A DNA stretch of 64,000 nucleotides. Source: Druceiella hillmani (taxonomy: Eukaryota; Arthropoda; Insecta; Lepidoptera; Hepialidae). The stretch covers positions 1,237,501 through 1,301,500 of the forward strand of contig JAYKKI010000095.1 in assembly GCA_039881145.1 (NCBI GenBank), in the 5' to 3' direction. The notes below the pieces were generated by a model. It searched no databases, was not told the origin of the DNA, and was given only the letters and a program-made list of their open reading frames with translations. The position numbers and the translations under genes were made by a program. This document shows, one piece after another, positions 22,625 through 33,099 of the stretch (position 1 is its first letter; each line of letters opens with the position of its first letter).

Positions 22625-22955
22625 TTGAATTTCGACGGACAAACGACTGACATTTCTCCAAGCGTTACTGATCTGTCCGCACCATAATCGATTTTTGGAT
22701 ATAATGGAAAGCCGCTCGTTCCAGATTCACAGGAGCACCGCGTCGGCGCAATCGGTCATGTTCATTTTATCGTGCTCGCTGGCGTTGTGTTTGATATACA
22801 CGAACTCGTTGCATTCTGAATATATTCTCTTTTCCTCTGTATTCAGTCGCTCTCGAACGTAATTCGTACAAGCCAACACGAAAATTTTCATTTTCTCGTC
22901 GCATTCTCTCGTCACCATAGCGGTTTGTACGTGAAGTAGCTCGCTCAATCAATGA
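22625..22955 (-). pseudogene. Helitron Rep/helicase N-terminal remnant
   Basis: Reading the minus strand from 22952 downward gives an arginine-rich stretch with repeated units (ERMRRENENFR, YELRSRATEYRGKEN, RMQRVRVYQTQRQRAR). After a stop comes NLERAAFHY and, with a frame change, YPKIDYGADRSVTLGEMSVV then CPSKFKG. Animal Helitron proteins have an Arg/Gln-rich N-terminus followed by AAF.Y.P.IDYS......IG.M...C..C.ALKFKGE. The order and spacing fit, with the second Cys and ALK part deleted. Nothing of the Rep or helicase domains remains nearby. The island is more GC-rich than its flanks. Confidence 0.6.
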
Positions 22956-23220
22956 ATAAATTTAAAAATATCAAACTATCGTAATTGGAAGCCAGAAGTT
23001 TTTTTATAAGAATAATACGCGAGGTATTCATTTCCGCTTGCTTACATTAAACGGCACCACGTTTCCTCATTTTTCGATTGCTGATGATTTTAGTTTACTG
23101 ATTGATTACAATCTTAATCAAAGGCTCTAAATAAATAAAATTGATTATTTCATCTCCAGCAGAATATAATTTTTAGCCAAATTTATAAGTACCAAAACCA
23201 TAGTTAGTCAAACACTCAAA

Positions 23221-23491
23221 GAGGGCCATATATATCGCTGTGGAGAGTATTGTGGGTGAAGTAGCATACTCCATTCAAGTGAATGTAGTTTTTCACTTAT
23301 TGCTTGTGCTACGCATTATCACATCTGTTTCAATAATGCTTTTAAATTTTTCTAAATCAATTGCAGGAGATCGCTTTCAATGTGGTTTATCAGACAGGTC
23401 AAAATTCCCTTCTTTGAATATTTGTAACCAGTCTTTGTGTGTGTATTGCGTGATACTTTGCTGGTTTTTTGGCCTTAAACGACATTCATGA
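23221..23491 (-). pseudogene. Mariner transposase remnant with internal deletion
   Basis: On the minus strand the reading DWLQIFKEGNFDLSDKPH, stop, KRSPAIDLEKFKSIIETD matches the N-terminal helix-turn-helix region of mariner transposases (W..KFK.GNFDL.D.PR.GRP...D...L...IE.D). Less than 50 bp further, after a stop, another frame reads LEWSMLLHPQYSP, then YIWPSL, matching the C-terminal part around the third catalytic residue (LGWEVL.HPPYSPDLAPSDYHLF). The roughly 150 codons normally between them, with the first two catalytic aspartates, are gone. The SPDLAPSD motif itself is damaged. Dead copy. Confidence 0.7.
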
Positions 23492-23582
23492 AGAAAGAGT
23501 CCTCTAAGTTCATTCGAAATTTTTCCATTTTCAATTATTTTTTACTCACTGATTACTCAATTGCAAACTAAACAGAAGTTCA

Positions 23583-23622
23583 TGTGTGTATGTGTGTTTG
23601 TGTATGTGTATGTATGTTACTT
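23583..23622. repeat. Degenerate (TG)n/(GTAT)n microsatellite
   Basis: A run of tgtgtgtatgtgtgtttgtg followed by tatgtgtatgtatg. No larger structure is seen. Confidence 0.85.
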
Positions 23623-23929
23623 GTCACATCTTTCATCTACTAAAATGTTAATAAAAAAATATGAATAAATTCTTGTAGATAAAATGAGTCCAACTTCGAA
23701 GATAAACTATAAGCTGCGTTCTAAAAATTATTTTTGATAAACAGTTTAATCACCAAATTAAAATTACGAATTAAAAATATATATGATAAAAAATAATTAA
23801 TCATGTGCAATTCCTGTAAATGAAGACGTTTAAATTCCCTTTTATCCTGTTGTAATTATTTTTAGAGTTATAACAATACTAATACTATACGATTTATTTT
23901 AATTTTTTAGACCTTAAGACCTATGTTCA

Positions 23930-24760
23930 TGCGCATCACACGCACTGGTAATTATTTCTTATACGCTTGAAAATTCACTTTCGAAATTCGAATATCACCC
24001 AGTTTGAGTAACGATAAAATCTATAATTGCATTCATTAATACGGAACATCTATAGTGCGAGCTTTGATAAATTCTTCATTGATTCAATTCACTTTTTCTT
24101 TTTATAATTTACGTTCGAAATTTTGTTGACAAACAAAATTATGAATCAATTCGATACGATAAGGCTTTCCCATAAAAATGAAGGGATTTTAAAAAGGCAT
24201 CAACGGATGTCTGATTTAAAAAAAAAACTAAACAGTAAAGTTGTAGAAAATAGTCGTTTGTTATTCGTCAAAATAATTTTCCATAATAATTTGTTTGTTA
24301 AATAAAATTAAATTAAAAAATTAATTAATTCATATTAGTAATCTCTATAAATGTTTACCCGAAAATATCTGTGCTTAATATGGATATATATGAATTATTC
24401 GGAGTGGTTGATAGTTATGGTTTTGTGGTTCAGAACATTGACGTTATACAGATCCAGGCACATCATTGGAGCTCTAAAAGTGACTCTCAAAAATAGCTCT
24501 CAAAAATAGTATAAATTATATTAAATTTACTAAACAATCATTAGTATAAATTGAGACTGATGAGTGTGTGGTTATCAGTTGTAAATGCCTTATTTTACAG
24601 AAATATCATAATACTGTCTTTCATTTTGAAAGTGTTTTAATTGAACTGGCTACCGCCAGGGAATTTCCGGCAATGATATTAAACTTAATTAAGTACATGC
24701 AAAATAATATTAAATTAACTTTTTGGGATATTTCTCCTTGTTTTTTTTGAATTATTTAAA
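23930..24760. repeat. Segmental duplication unit II, upstream block
   Basis: It aligns to about 55320-56080 in unit III. Anchors are a cattcattaatacggaa string near 24030 against attcattaacacggaa near 55448; cgaaattttgtt near 24115 against agaaattttgtt near 55535; and aattaagtacatgcaaaa at 24687 and 56053. The matching part of unit I would lie before the start of this window or in its first 900 bp, where I could not find it. Confidence 0.65.
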
Positions 24761-26206
24761 TAAACCTAACAAATGGAAGTGAGATAATACCAAGCGAAAT
24801 CATATCATTTTAATGGAAAAAACTTGCTAAGTCTTGGACCAATCTTGAACTATCCAATTATTTATTGCAATATCTAACTATGGCATTCAATTTAATATAA
24901 CGTGTATCGTATTGACATATAAATGAATAATGTAAACTTCGTGTGAGTACAATTATTCGACAATCTTAAATACACCGAACGTTATCAAAGTACGATTACT
25001 TCAGATTATTTCCAAAAATCTTTAAGTTCTCTTAATCTACTGATTATAATTATAATATGCAAAGAGCAATCTTTGTCTACGAATAACATGTAAAGTATCT
25101 ATGATCTAAATTTGACAAGGATTTATAAATCGACTTAAGATTCACTTTGACTTTTTTTCCATTTTTGAAATAAAATTTATTATCTAAAACAGTTAATATA
25201 GGTTAGCTAGGTAAGATGTTGTGTAGCAGATTTTACTGTAAATCTTCTTAAGATATAAAATTCCTACGTACGTCATCTCAGTATAATTTTAATAGTTGTG
25301 TCAACAATCGTCATTAAAGTCTGGGCACTTTCATAACGTATATTTGAAACAGCGCTTTTTCTCCGGTTACGCGTAACTATGTCTATATGTTACAAACGTA
25401 TGCACTTCCTATTTAGATAACAGGAATCTAAAAATTATGAATTATCATATTTTAAAAATTGCCTGTCAATTGGATTTTCGTGAATTCTTAGAAAACATAC
25501 AAAAAAATGTACCCTGCATATTATTAGAGCGATTTATTAAATGCTATCAAACTTTTATCAAATTAAACCAAAAATGTTTGTTATGAACTAAAGGGGAGAA
25601 TCTCGATGTTTAGTATTGAAATTGAGTTTAAAGGGAACATTAACTGCAGGGAAGCTTTTGCAAATGTTGGGTATTGATAAATAAATTAAATAATTGAACA
25701 ATCCAATAATTAACTATTCAGATACATAGAAACAGTATTTATAGAAAGTAAAGAAAAAAAGGGTGAATTTTTAAGCTTAACCAATGAATAATGCTCCTAA
25801 ACCAAATAATTATTTCACGGCAGGATAACATTTGGCTTGCATGTTAATTTTTTTTTGCAATATAGAGATTTGATTTATTTGACTCGCTTCATATTTAAAT
25901 CCATCATTGCCGGCGTGCCTAAAGATCAGGTGACTGATACTAAAATTGCATGCTAAATAAATTAATTAATCATTTTTTTAATAAAGGTTTATTACATATT
26001 TTTCTGTTAAATAAATATCGATAAAGGTCAATTTTTTCTCGGTCATAACATTGCTACCACAACAATTAATTAAACGGTAAGCTAACTAATTAATAAATAT
26101 CGCTAAAATTATTTAAAATATCAGCCACTAGCTGCTTACCAAGTATTATAAAAATACTCTAAATTTTAAGGGAAACGTTTTTTCAAATGCTAACTATTTT
26201 CAAATT

Positions 26207-26270
26207 AATAACTACTGGTCTTTCCATTTATAACTACTGGTCTTTCCGTGAATAAGTACTGGTCTTTCCA
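26207..26270. repeat. Tandem repeat, three copies of about 22 bp
   Basis: ataactactggtctttcc recurs with starts at about 26208, 26230 and 26251 (the last reads ataagtactggtctttcc). It is absent at the aligned places in units I and III, so it is a unit II specific expansion. Confidence 0.85.
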
Positions 26271-28109
26271 ATATATTATATCATCTCAGTTTTAGAGTTC
26301 CGTACTTCAAAAAGGAAGAACAGAACCCTAAAACGATCACTCACGTGTCTGTCTCCCTATCTATAAAAGTAAATTTTCTCAAAAATCATTTGACGCAGAA
26401 TCATAAAGTTTGTCATAGTAATAGATCATATTAACGCGTATATTTTTCTATTTAAAATATTAAGAAGTATTAGTCGAAAGGGCTATCAGCAAGGTACTCA
26501 AAATTTTTACATTACTTTAAATGGCATACATTTAGAGATGCGCACCGCAAGGTATGAAAAAAGTGTATTCAACCACTTTCATTTTTCCAAAACTGGTGAA
26601 CCCAAAATAAAAGAAACGATTTAAAATTGGTGAAACTGCTTAGAAATTACAGAAAAAGCTATAAAGGTTATCCTAAATTTTACAGTTAATTTAAAAATGA
26701 CAATATTTTATAGCTTTTAAAGGTATACCAGGCAATAAATGAATCCGATGAGAAATAAAATTAATATTCATAAAAATTTACACTTGAAACACATAGACAC
26801 TTAATACGCTTCACTTTTTCTGTAAACAACTCAAATTTCTAACTCAATCCAATAAAAAGGTAAGACTTTACAAATATAACGTAACTTGTTAATGATTCGT
26901 TCACCAAAACTTCTAAGATTACTTCCTATTTATTTAGAATCTTCAAATTTGTTTGGTACAACGGGAGATAGCACAGCAAAACTGAAGGAAAAGGATCATT
27001 ATTATGCTATTTGAAATTATTACATGACAAAGTATTTTTTCCTATCACATTTTTTTGGTCATTATTTTTTACATTTCACCAAAATATCTCCTATTACGAT
27101 AATATGATATCACGATATGCAAACTCAGGGCGCATGATTTACTCGTCTTTGTAGTTTTCTTTCGTAGCTAATAAAATATTTTTCTTTCCGGCTAATATTT
27201 TTATAATAAAATAGGTTAATTTTAAGAATGCCGCAGATGAGTTTTTGAATACAATGCGAGACCATTATATTATTTCGTATTATTAAATTTGTGTCGTTTG
27301 GTAAACACACAAATGAAAATTAATTATACCATAGGGTTCTTTCCTCTAATAAATTAGTTTTAAATTTCAGTCCCACTTATCCTGTGGGGCCAAAAATGGG
27401 ACTAGATGTCTATAATTGTCTAACATGATATGCTTTTCAATTTCCGTGGGCCATATTACGGCGCTTCTCTTTATTATTCATAAGTTCAAAACACCTGTAA
27501 TACAACTATACTAACATCAGTCAAAATTATGGAGAAGGACGCAAGTGACCTATTTCTTTCAACTTTTTTTGGAACTAGTTAACTGTCAGGCTGAAATGAA
27601 AAATCCGTTATCATTCTTAAAAGAAGACAATGCTAATAAGACTAGAAAATATTTCAACAACTTTGCGAAGCATCTAAGATTTCAAAACAATAATTTCCTT
27701 CCTTTTTTTGGAAGAGATGTCATAATAGTCGAATGCCTTACAATATATAATTAAATTTTCATTAAAACATGAATTTATATTATGAATAAAAAACGGCAAT
27801 TTAAATAAAAGTAACTTACAGTTTATACGATGATTCAAATATTTTAAACATGTTTTATATTGGTCTCTTCTTCGTGCTGTGCTGTTTCACAACACATTTT
27901 AAATAAGTGATCACTAAATCCAATCTAACTTAAAATAATCATATCTGTCTGCCTGTTTGTTCATTTGTCTGGACGGGTGGATTTAACTCAAAGAGATAAC
28001 TGATATGATTTTACACAGGTTATAGATATTATACTGGTTATGTATAGTAAACCTCGAATCCATTTAGTTCTTTTTTTCAATCACGATACCTCAAACGGTT
28101 ACATAAATA

Positions 28110-28215
28110 TAAAATAAAATCTCCGCTACACGTTGATGGGGTACGTAGGAGCACGCGAAAACGGGCAGGGAAGGGAAGGTGGAAACGCAAGTCGATCCGT
28201 GTGAGGTTTAAATGA
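28110..28215. repeat. GC-richer patch conserved in all three units (unit II copy)
   Basis: Contains gtacgtaggagcacg, ggcagggaagggaaggtgg and aagtcgatccgtgtgaggtt. It aligns to the patches at 5690 and 59690. Confidence 0.5.
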
Positions 28216-28349
28216 AACTCTGTGTCTAATAAAAAATCATAAAATAATCATATTAAAACATTTCAGAATTCCATGCAAATATAGTCACATGATGCCGTTA
28301 GTAAAGAATAACATCGATTAAGTTCAAACGATTCAATATGTAAAGAATC

Positions 28350-28409
28350 ATTCTTTGAGATTAAAGAAAGTAGAAATAATACTACATTACGTAGTTTCAT
28401 TTAATTGCG
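28350..28409 (+). mobile_element. Foldback element copy E, core deleted
   Basis: It starts with attctttg, the family's 5' edge, and jumps directly to agattaaagaaagtagaaat and the cgtagtttcatttaattgcg tail. The segment with the hammerhead-like core, about 60 nt, is missing. No target duplication is evident. Confidence 0.7.
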
Positions 28410-30092
28410 AGTAATTGTTATTTCTTTTAGTTTATTATTGCAACTTCACCAAAATAATTATACATTGAAATAATTTATTCTAATAGTCAGTTTTTAATAT
28501 CCCTGATTAAAAGAAATAGAGTGAGGAAACGATTTCAAAACGTTTTGGGAACTCGCAAAAGAGATACGCATACTACATATAAATATTCATTCACTTGACT
28601 ATCCCTTTTACAGAAGGGAAACTTACGATAGAGTAAGTACGTAGGGAGAGTGAACGAAAAGTTGATTTTTTCCTTTGCTCTTAGTACGTTAACGAGCACC
28701 AGTAAAGTAAGCCAAAGCAATTTTTTTTCAGTTTTCATTGCAATCGTAATCATATTATAGTATATTATTCATCTCCGCCTATTGATAATACTGAGACTGT
28801 ATATGTTTTAGGTAGCGTTAATATATCATATGGATATTTCAGAATAATCAACATCTACCCTTCGCTAAAGAAACTTTCCTTCGTAAAAAATGAAATTTTT
28901 TTATTCTGTATGTTTATAGAAGTTAAACGTTTCGTAAGGGTATAAGGTGTTTATTTACTATAACGTCATCGTTTGTTTCAACGTCACTATAGCGCAGATA
29001 ATTTTTATGTTGTTTCTCTTTAAATATTAAAAGTTAATATTTCATTCATTTACTTAATTAGGAGCAACTTTTAATAAGCGTGGCATTTTATTTGAACGTA
29101 TGATTCATTACTGTTTGTTTTTATGTGAAACCCATTATTCAAAATCAATCTAAGAGTTTCAAAATTTCTAATTAAAGTTTGTGAAATATGATGGCGCTGA
29201 ATAATAAATATTGTTTCACCAGAATGAACAGATTACTTTTTTAACATATCGTTACTCTATCCCGTCAATAAATGATCGATGGCATGTTTTGAAGACTAGG
29301 AGAGAATATATTAAACATGACAGCAGGATAATTCGCCTAACATCGAAGATTCACTTTTAATTAGCGAAACAGATGAATTCATACTTGTAAGGACCACTAA
29401 ATTTGCAGGGAATAAACGGGGCTATTCTCCATATCAACATCTTCCCGCTTAAAAAAACTATTTTAAAAAAAGGTGATTAAAGTTTTGAGCAGAGTTTTCA
29501 GTTATTTTACTTAATTATTAATTTATTAAACAATGAACTACAACGGATTTAATTTAGTTTCTCAAGTGAAATAAAAAATATATTTTAAAATTATAATTTA
29601 CTTTTTGAGATTTGGAATCGTAAAGATAGAGTGCAAAATTTTTGTGATCACACTGCTATCCGCACTTAATACTTATCTAGTCTCTTTTTTGATATATTGC
29701 TCTAATAACAATCTCGGTATATCAGTTTTACCCAATTTAAAATTAAAAATTCATTTAAAATCAGGTTATTTAGAGGAAGCAATGATGATATTTTATTTAA
29801 TAACTGTAAACTGTAAAAAAGTGGAAATAAAGAAAAAGAAAAACCCCGACATAAAAAATTTAACTGTGAAATAATTTCAGTCAACATATAAGCATACTGG
29901 ACCAAAGCACCTATTTATTTTTGTTTGGGTATTTCTTCCTGGAATATTCAACATTAGCTATACGTTATATCATAGATTTTATGGGTTTGCTTTTCAGTTA
30001 CAAGTTTTTAAGTTTATACATATAATGAATAAAATCTGAAACCTAAATAGTTCAAACTTGAAACTTCTATTTGTAAAAATACAAAATTATTT

Positions 30093-30395
30093 TTATTTTT
30101 CAATATTTTCACCTGCTACTCTAATACATTTTTCAGATCTTTCAATTAGCTTATATTACTTTCATAAAAAAATGTTTCGTTTTTGCCCGAAAAATAAGCA
30201 GAAACTGCGTCCTTCACTTCTTAATCGCTTGAAAACTTCTTTCCACGAAGTTCTTTTTCAAGGTTTGGGATCAAATAATAATCACTGGAAGCTAGGTTAG
30301 GACTGTAGGGTAGATGTTTCCAAATATCGAAGCCCACCTTGTGCAGGGTGGCATATCGTATAACTCTCGGAAATATAATAAAACCTACAACGCTT
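30093..30395 (-). pseudogene. Mariner transposase C-terminal remnant
   Basis: Read on the minus strand from about 30360 downward: HKVGFDIWKHLPYSPNLASS, then DYYLIPNLEKELRGKKFSSD, a stop, EVKDAVSAYFSGKNETFF, then in a shifted frame KLIERSEKCIRVAGENIEK and a stop at 30093-30095. Mariner transposases have LGWEVL.HPPYSPDLAPSDYHLFP.LK..L.GK.F.S.EEV......YF......Y..GI.KLE.RW.KCI...GDYVEK-stop. The last catalytic aspartate (SSDYYL) is kept, but the frame is broken and the N-terminal two thirds are missing. Foldback copy C begins about 100 bp beyond its upstream end. Confidence 0.8.
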
Positions 30396-30500
30396 CCCTA
30401 CAATAAACTCACTAACACAAGCAGTGAGAAAACCCACACAGACCCGGCTTCCGCTATTGTGTTTGAAACATATAAATGCTGTTGGATGTTCCTAAGAGTC

Positions 30501-30621
30501 ATTCTTTGCTAATATCCCACCTGAAGATGTTGTAATATAACGAAACCTAGGTCGTGGTAAAGAAATTAAAGAAAGTAGAAATAATACTACATCACGTAGT
30601 TTCATTTAATTATGAATAATG
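30501..30621 (+). mobile_element. Foldback element copy C, single arm
   Basis: A plus-strand copy from attctttgctaat to ttaattatgaataatga with no inverted partner on the left. It shows that the family can exist as a simple, non-palindromic insert. Confidence 0.75.
30503..30563 (+). ncRNA. Hammerhead-ribozyme-like motif, copy C
   Basis: Same layout as copies A and B with box CTGAAGA. Stem II reads GTTGT against ATAAC, turning one G-C pair into G-U, which keeps pairing. GAAA, CCTAGG, TC and GTGG are intact. The extra U follows the core box. Confidence 0.5.
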
Positions 30622-31079
30622 AGTTACTTAACTAGCTATCATTTCGTTAATCACCTTTGCTAATGGCCTACATTTCCATTCCGCGAATTTAAAAACAGCA
30701 CCTCGTAGTAACATTATCATTGTAATTATCAGTACATTTACCATTGCAATTTTCAATGTTTCTGTAACAATATTTTTCTCAAAGCGAATTGAAGTTTCTA
30801 TTCAAAAAACCATTCTTCAATAAATCCTTTCATTCTTTCACTCATTCATTCGTTCTTTTATTCATTCATCAGGCTTTTGAAACAAAGAATGTGGCAACTG
30901 CCAACGAAATTCAACATTTTTGCTCAAAGTTAATAACTGCACACAGTTCTAATAGCAGCTAAGATGCAGATGCTATTATTCTGGTCATTATCATACTTTA
31001 GAATTTACAAATGTATAAAACTTCCACTATATTGAATATTTGAGCTCTAGCTTGTAATTCATAATTAATTTTATAGCTT

Positions 31080-31275
31080 ATGATCCCGAAAAGGCTGAAC
31101 CATTTTCCAGACAACACAGCAAGGGACTATTTCCGCTATACCAGCCTTCAAATATAAACACACAGCGTCGAAATCGATTCATCCATATTGGAACTACGAT
31201 GCCGTTCTGAAGGACGATAGATGAACGGGCAGGTACATAGACAGACAGAGGTTTGAAACTTAACACCTCCTTTCC
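31080..31275. repeat. Insect interspersed repeat fragment
   Basis: Contains cgaaatcgattcatccatat, ggaactacgatgcc, gacagacagagg and a gtttgaaacttaacacctcc end. In the same order these resemble a widespread lepidopteran repeat that I remember as aaatcggttcatccg...gctacgatgcc...gacagacagac...cttataacaccc. It may be a fragment of a non-coding TE. Boundaries are approximate. Confidence 0.5.
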
Positions 31276-31279
31276 TTTG

Positions 31280-32580
31280 ATGGATAAATATCAGTTTCGA
31301 TTAAATTTTTGAGAAGAAAAATATTTGAAACTTAAAGGTGATTTTACGAAATATAGTCTAGATTTGTAAATTTCTCTGAAAGTTTTCTTCAGCCATTTTT
31401 TTTGTTTTTGACATAATTGTAATTTTAAATTAAGTTCAAGTTTTAGAATACTGGATGAAATTTATTACTTTCTTATATAATTACCAACAACTTCTCTTGC
31501 GTAGAATATTACAGTTTTTAAATGTTTGTCATTCAGTTATGTCTAAACAGCTGGACAAATTTTTAAGAAGCTAGTTATAAACAGATGACAGACACTTACG
31601 TGTGGGTTTGCGTTAAATATATAAAGGGTATAAATGTAAAATTTTGCAAATAAGTGTTTAGGTAGAACATGTAATATGAAATGATTCCTTACAAAGTGTC
31701 GCTAAATAAATATCAAGTCATGGTAAAAAGAAAATTGAAGCGCATCCCAACGAGTAGAATGTCAGTGGATAGGTCTTATAAAATGATATTCTCTCACAAA
31801 AATGTTAAGCACAAAAGTAACAAATGAAGTGTGAAGTGTTATTGTTTTATTGTGTCATTTCGTTTCTTTATATGGTTTTATTTAAATAGACAAAAAACTG
31901 CAAAGTACCTGTCAGAATACAAATAATGCTCAGTTTTGTAATTACCTAGGTTTTTCCAAATCGTTGATGCTATATAGTAGAAATAGTTTTAAGTAAAAGT
32001 TCTCATCAAATACTAATAGCTAATCTTTTTAAATAATCCCACCAGAGGTGGGACATATATACTATAATCTGAATGTGTACTAATATTTGCGGCGTACAGA
32101 CATATTGATGTACGGCGTACAGCAAATATCTATTACGTGATATGCAAGGACTTTGTCTACGTTCGTAACTAACAACTACTATAAGAGCAAAAGAAACAAA
32201 GCGATTATGGATGTGCGCAAACTATCCCTTTCATGGCATAAATCTCTTAAAAAAGATGAAATACCATACACAAATTGGGTGCCAACATCTGGTGCCGCTA
32301 AATGCATTCCTAATATCTGAAAGCCCGTGACAAAATCTTAAATAAGAAAAGAAGTGATGAGTATAAATACTCGTATAAAGTTAACGTAGGTCTTATTTTC
32401 TAAAGAAAACTCTTAGTATTCAAAGATTAGTGTGGAAAATTAGGAATCTTTTTATTAATTGTATTCATATTTTGTTGTTATTTCAAACTTTCAATCTGTA
32501 TTTCATGCAATAATCGCTAGACTTTAGTTTTAAAATTTTTATTTAGTTTATTTCAAATAGTCGAAATTTGATCTTTCAAC
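31280..32580. other. AT-rich non-coding stretch with two small inverted repeats
   Basis: No gene seen. tcccaccagaggtggga near 32038-32054 is a small hairpin. An imperfect inverted repeat at about 32087-32133 pairs atatttgc with gcaaatat and contains gtacggcgtac. Confidence 0.45.
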
Positions 32581-32591
32581 GTGTGTTTAAA

Positions 32592-32595
<4 letters not shown>

Positions 32596-32639
<44 letters not shown>
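32596..32639. repeat. (TA)n microsatellite
   Basis: Pure TA tract of about 44 bp, preceded by atatatgta. Confidence 0.95.
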
Positions 32640-32642
<3 letters not shown>

Positions 32643-33039
32643 ACATATGTAGAAACAAAAATGCTACGTAGTGTTTAGTTAGTGTAATCGGGTAAAGTGA
32701 ATATAATCATCAACATATATATTAATACGCTAAGGTTAAGATGTTAAACTCCCTTTTTAGAAAAATCCTCACAACTAATCCACATAAATTATATATCATT
32801 TTATAGATAATTGCTTGCTCTACCGGCATCCACAACTAAAAAATTTATTATTGCTATTGTTTTTGCAAATTAATTAATTATTAAAATTATATACACAAAA
32901 CAGCAATGCTGCCATCTAACGGCTCAACGTCAATATGATTGACGGTCGGTAAAATTTTTGTTTAATTTCAAATCCACTCACGTATAAATAAAGTGGCGCT
33001 TTAGCTCAATGCTTTTGATACTTGCGCCTCTATATGTCA

Positions 33040-33095
33040 ATTTTAGTAAAATAGAATAAATAATATGAAGACTTCGCACGGGTCACGCTAGTTAT
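33040..33095. repeat. Possible insect interspersed repeat end
   Basis: The string gacttcgcacgggtcacgc then tagttataa resembles the cggcttcgcacgggt and gcgacccgctagt ends seen in many lepidopteran repeats. It is a recollection-based call on about 35 bp. Confidence 0.4.
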
Positions 33096-33099
33096 AATT

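Larger units (their letters stand above)
24900..28350. repeat. Segmental duplication unit II, main block
   Basis: This is the counterpart of 950-6000 and 56560-59830. It contains only one copy of the roughly 190-bp unit that is four-fold in unit I. Against unit III the anchors ttcaaaacacct (27485 and 59011) and ctaataaattag (27345 and 58852) are clear. The block ends abruptly at foldback copy E. Confidence 0.75.

Noticed and set aside
30058..30300. Plus-strand open frame of 80 codons
   Set aside because: Antisense shadow of the mariner C-terminus on the minus strand.
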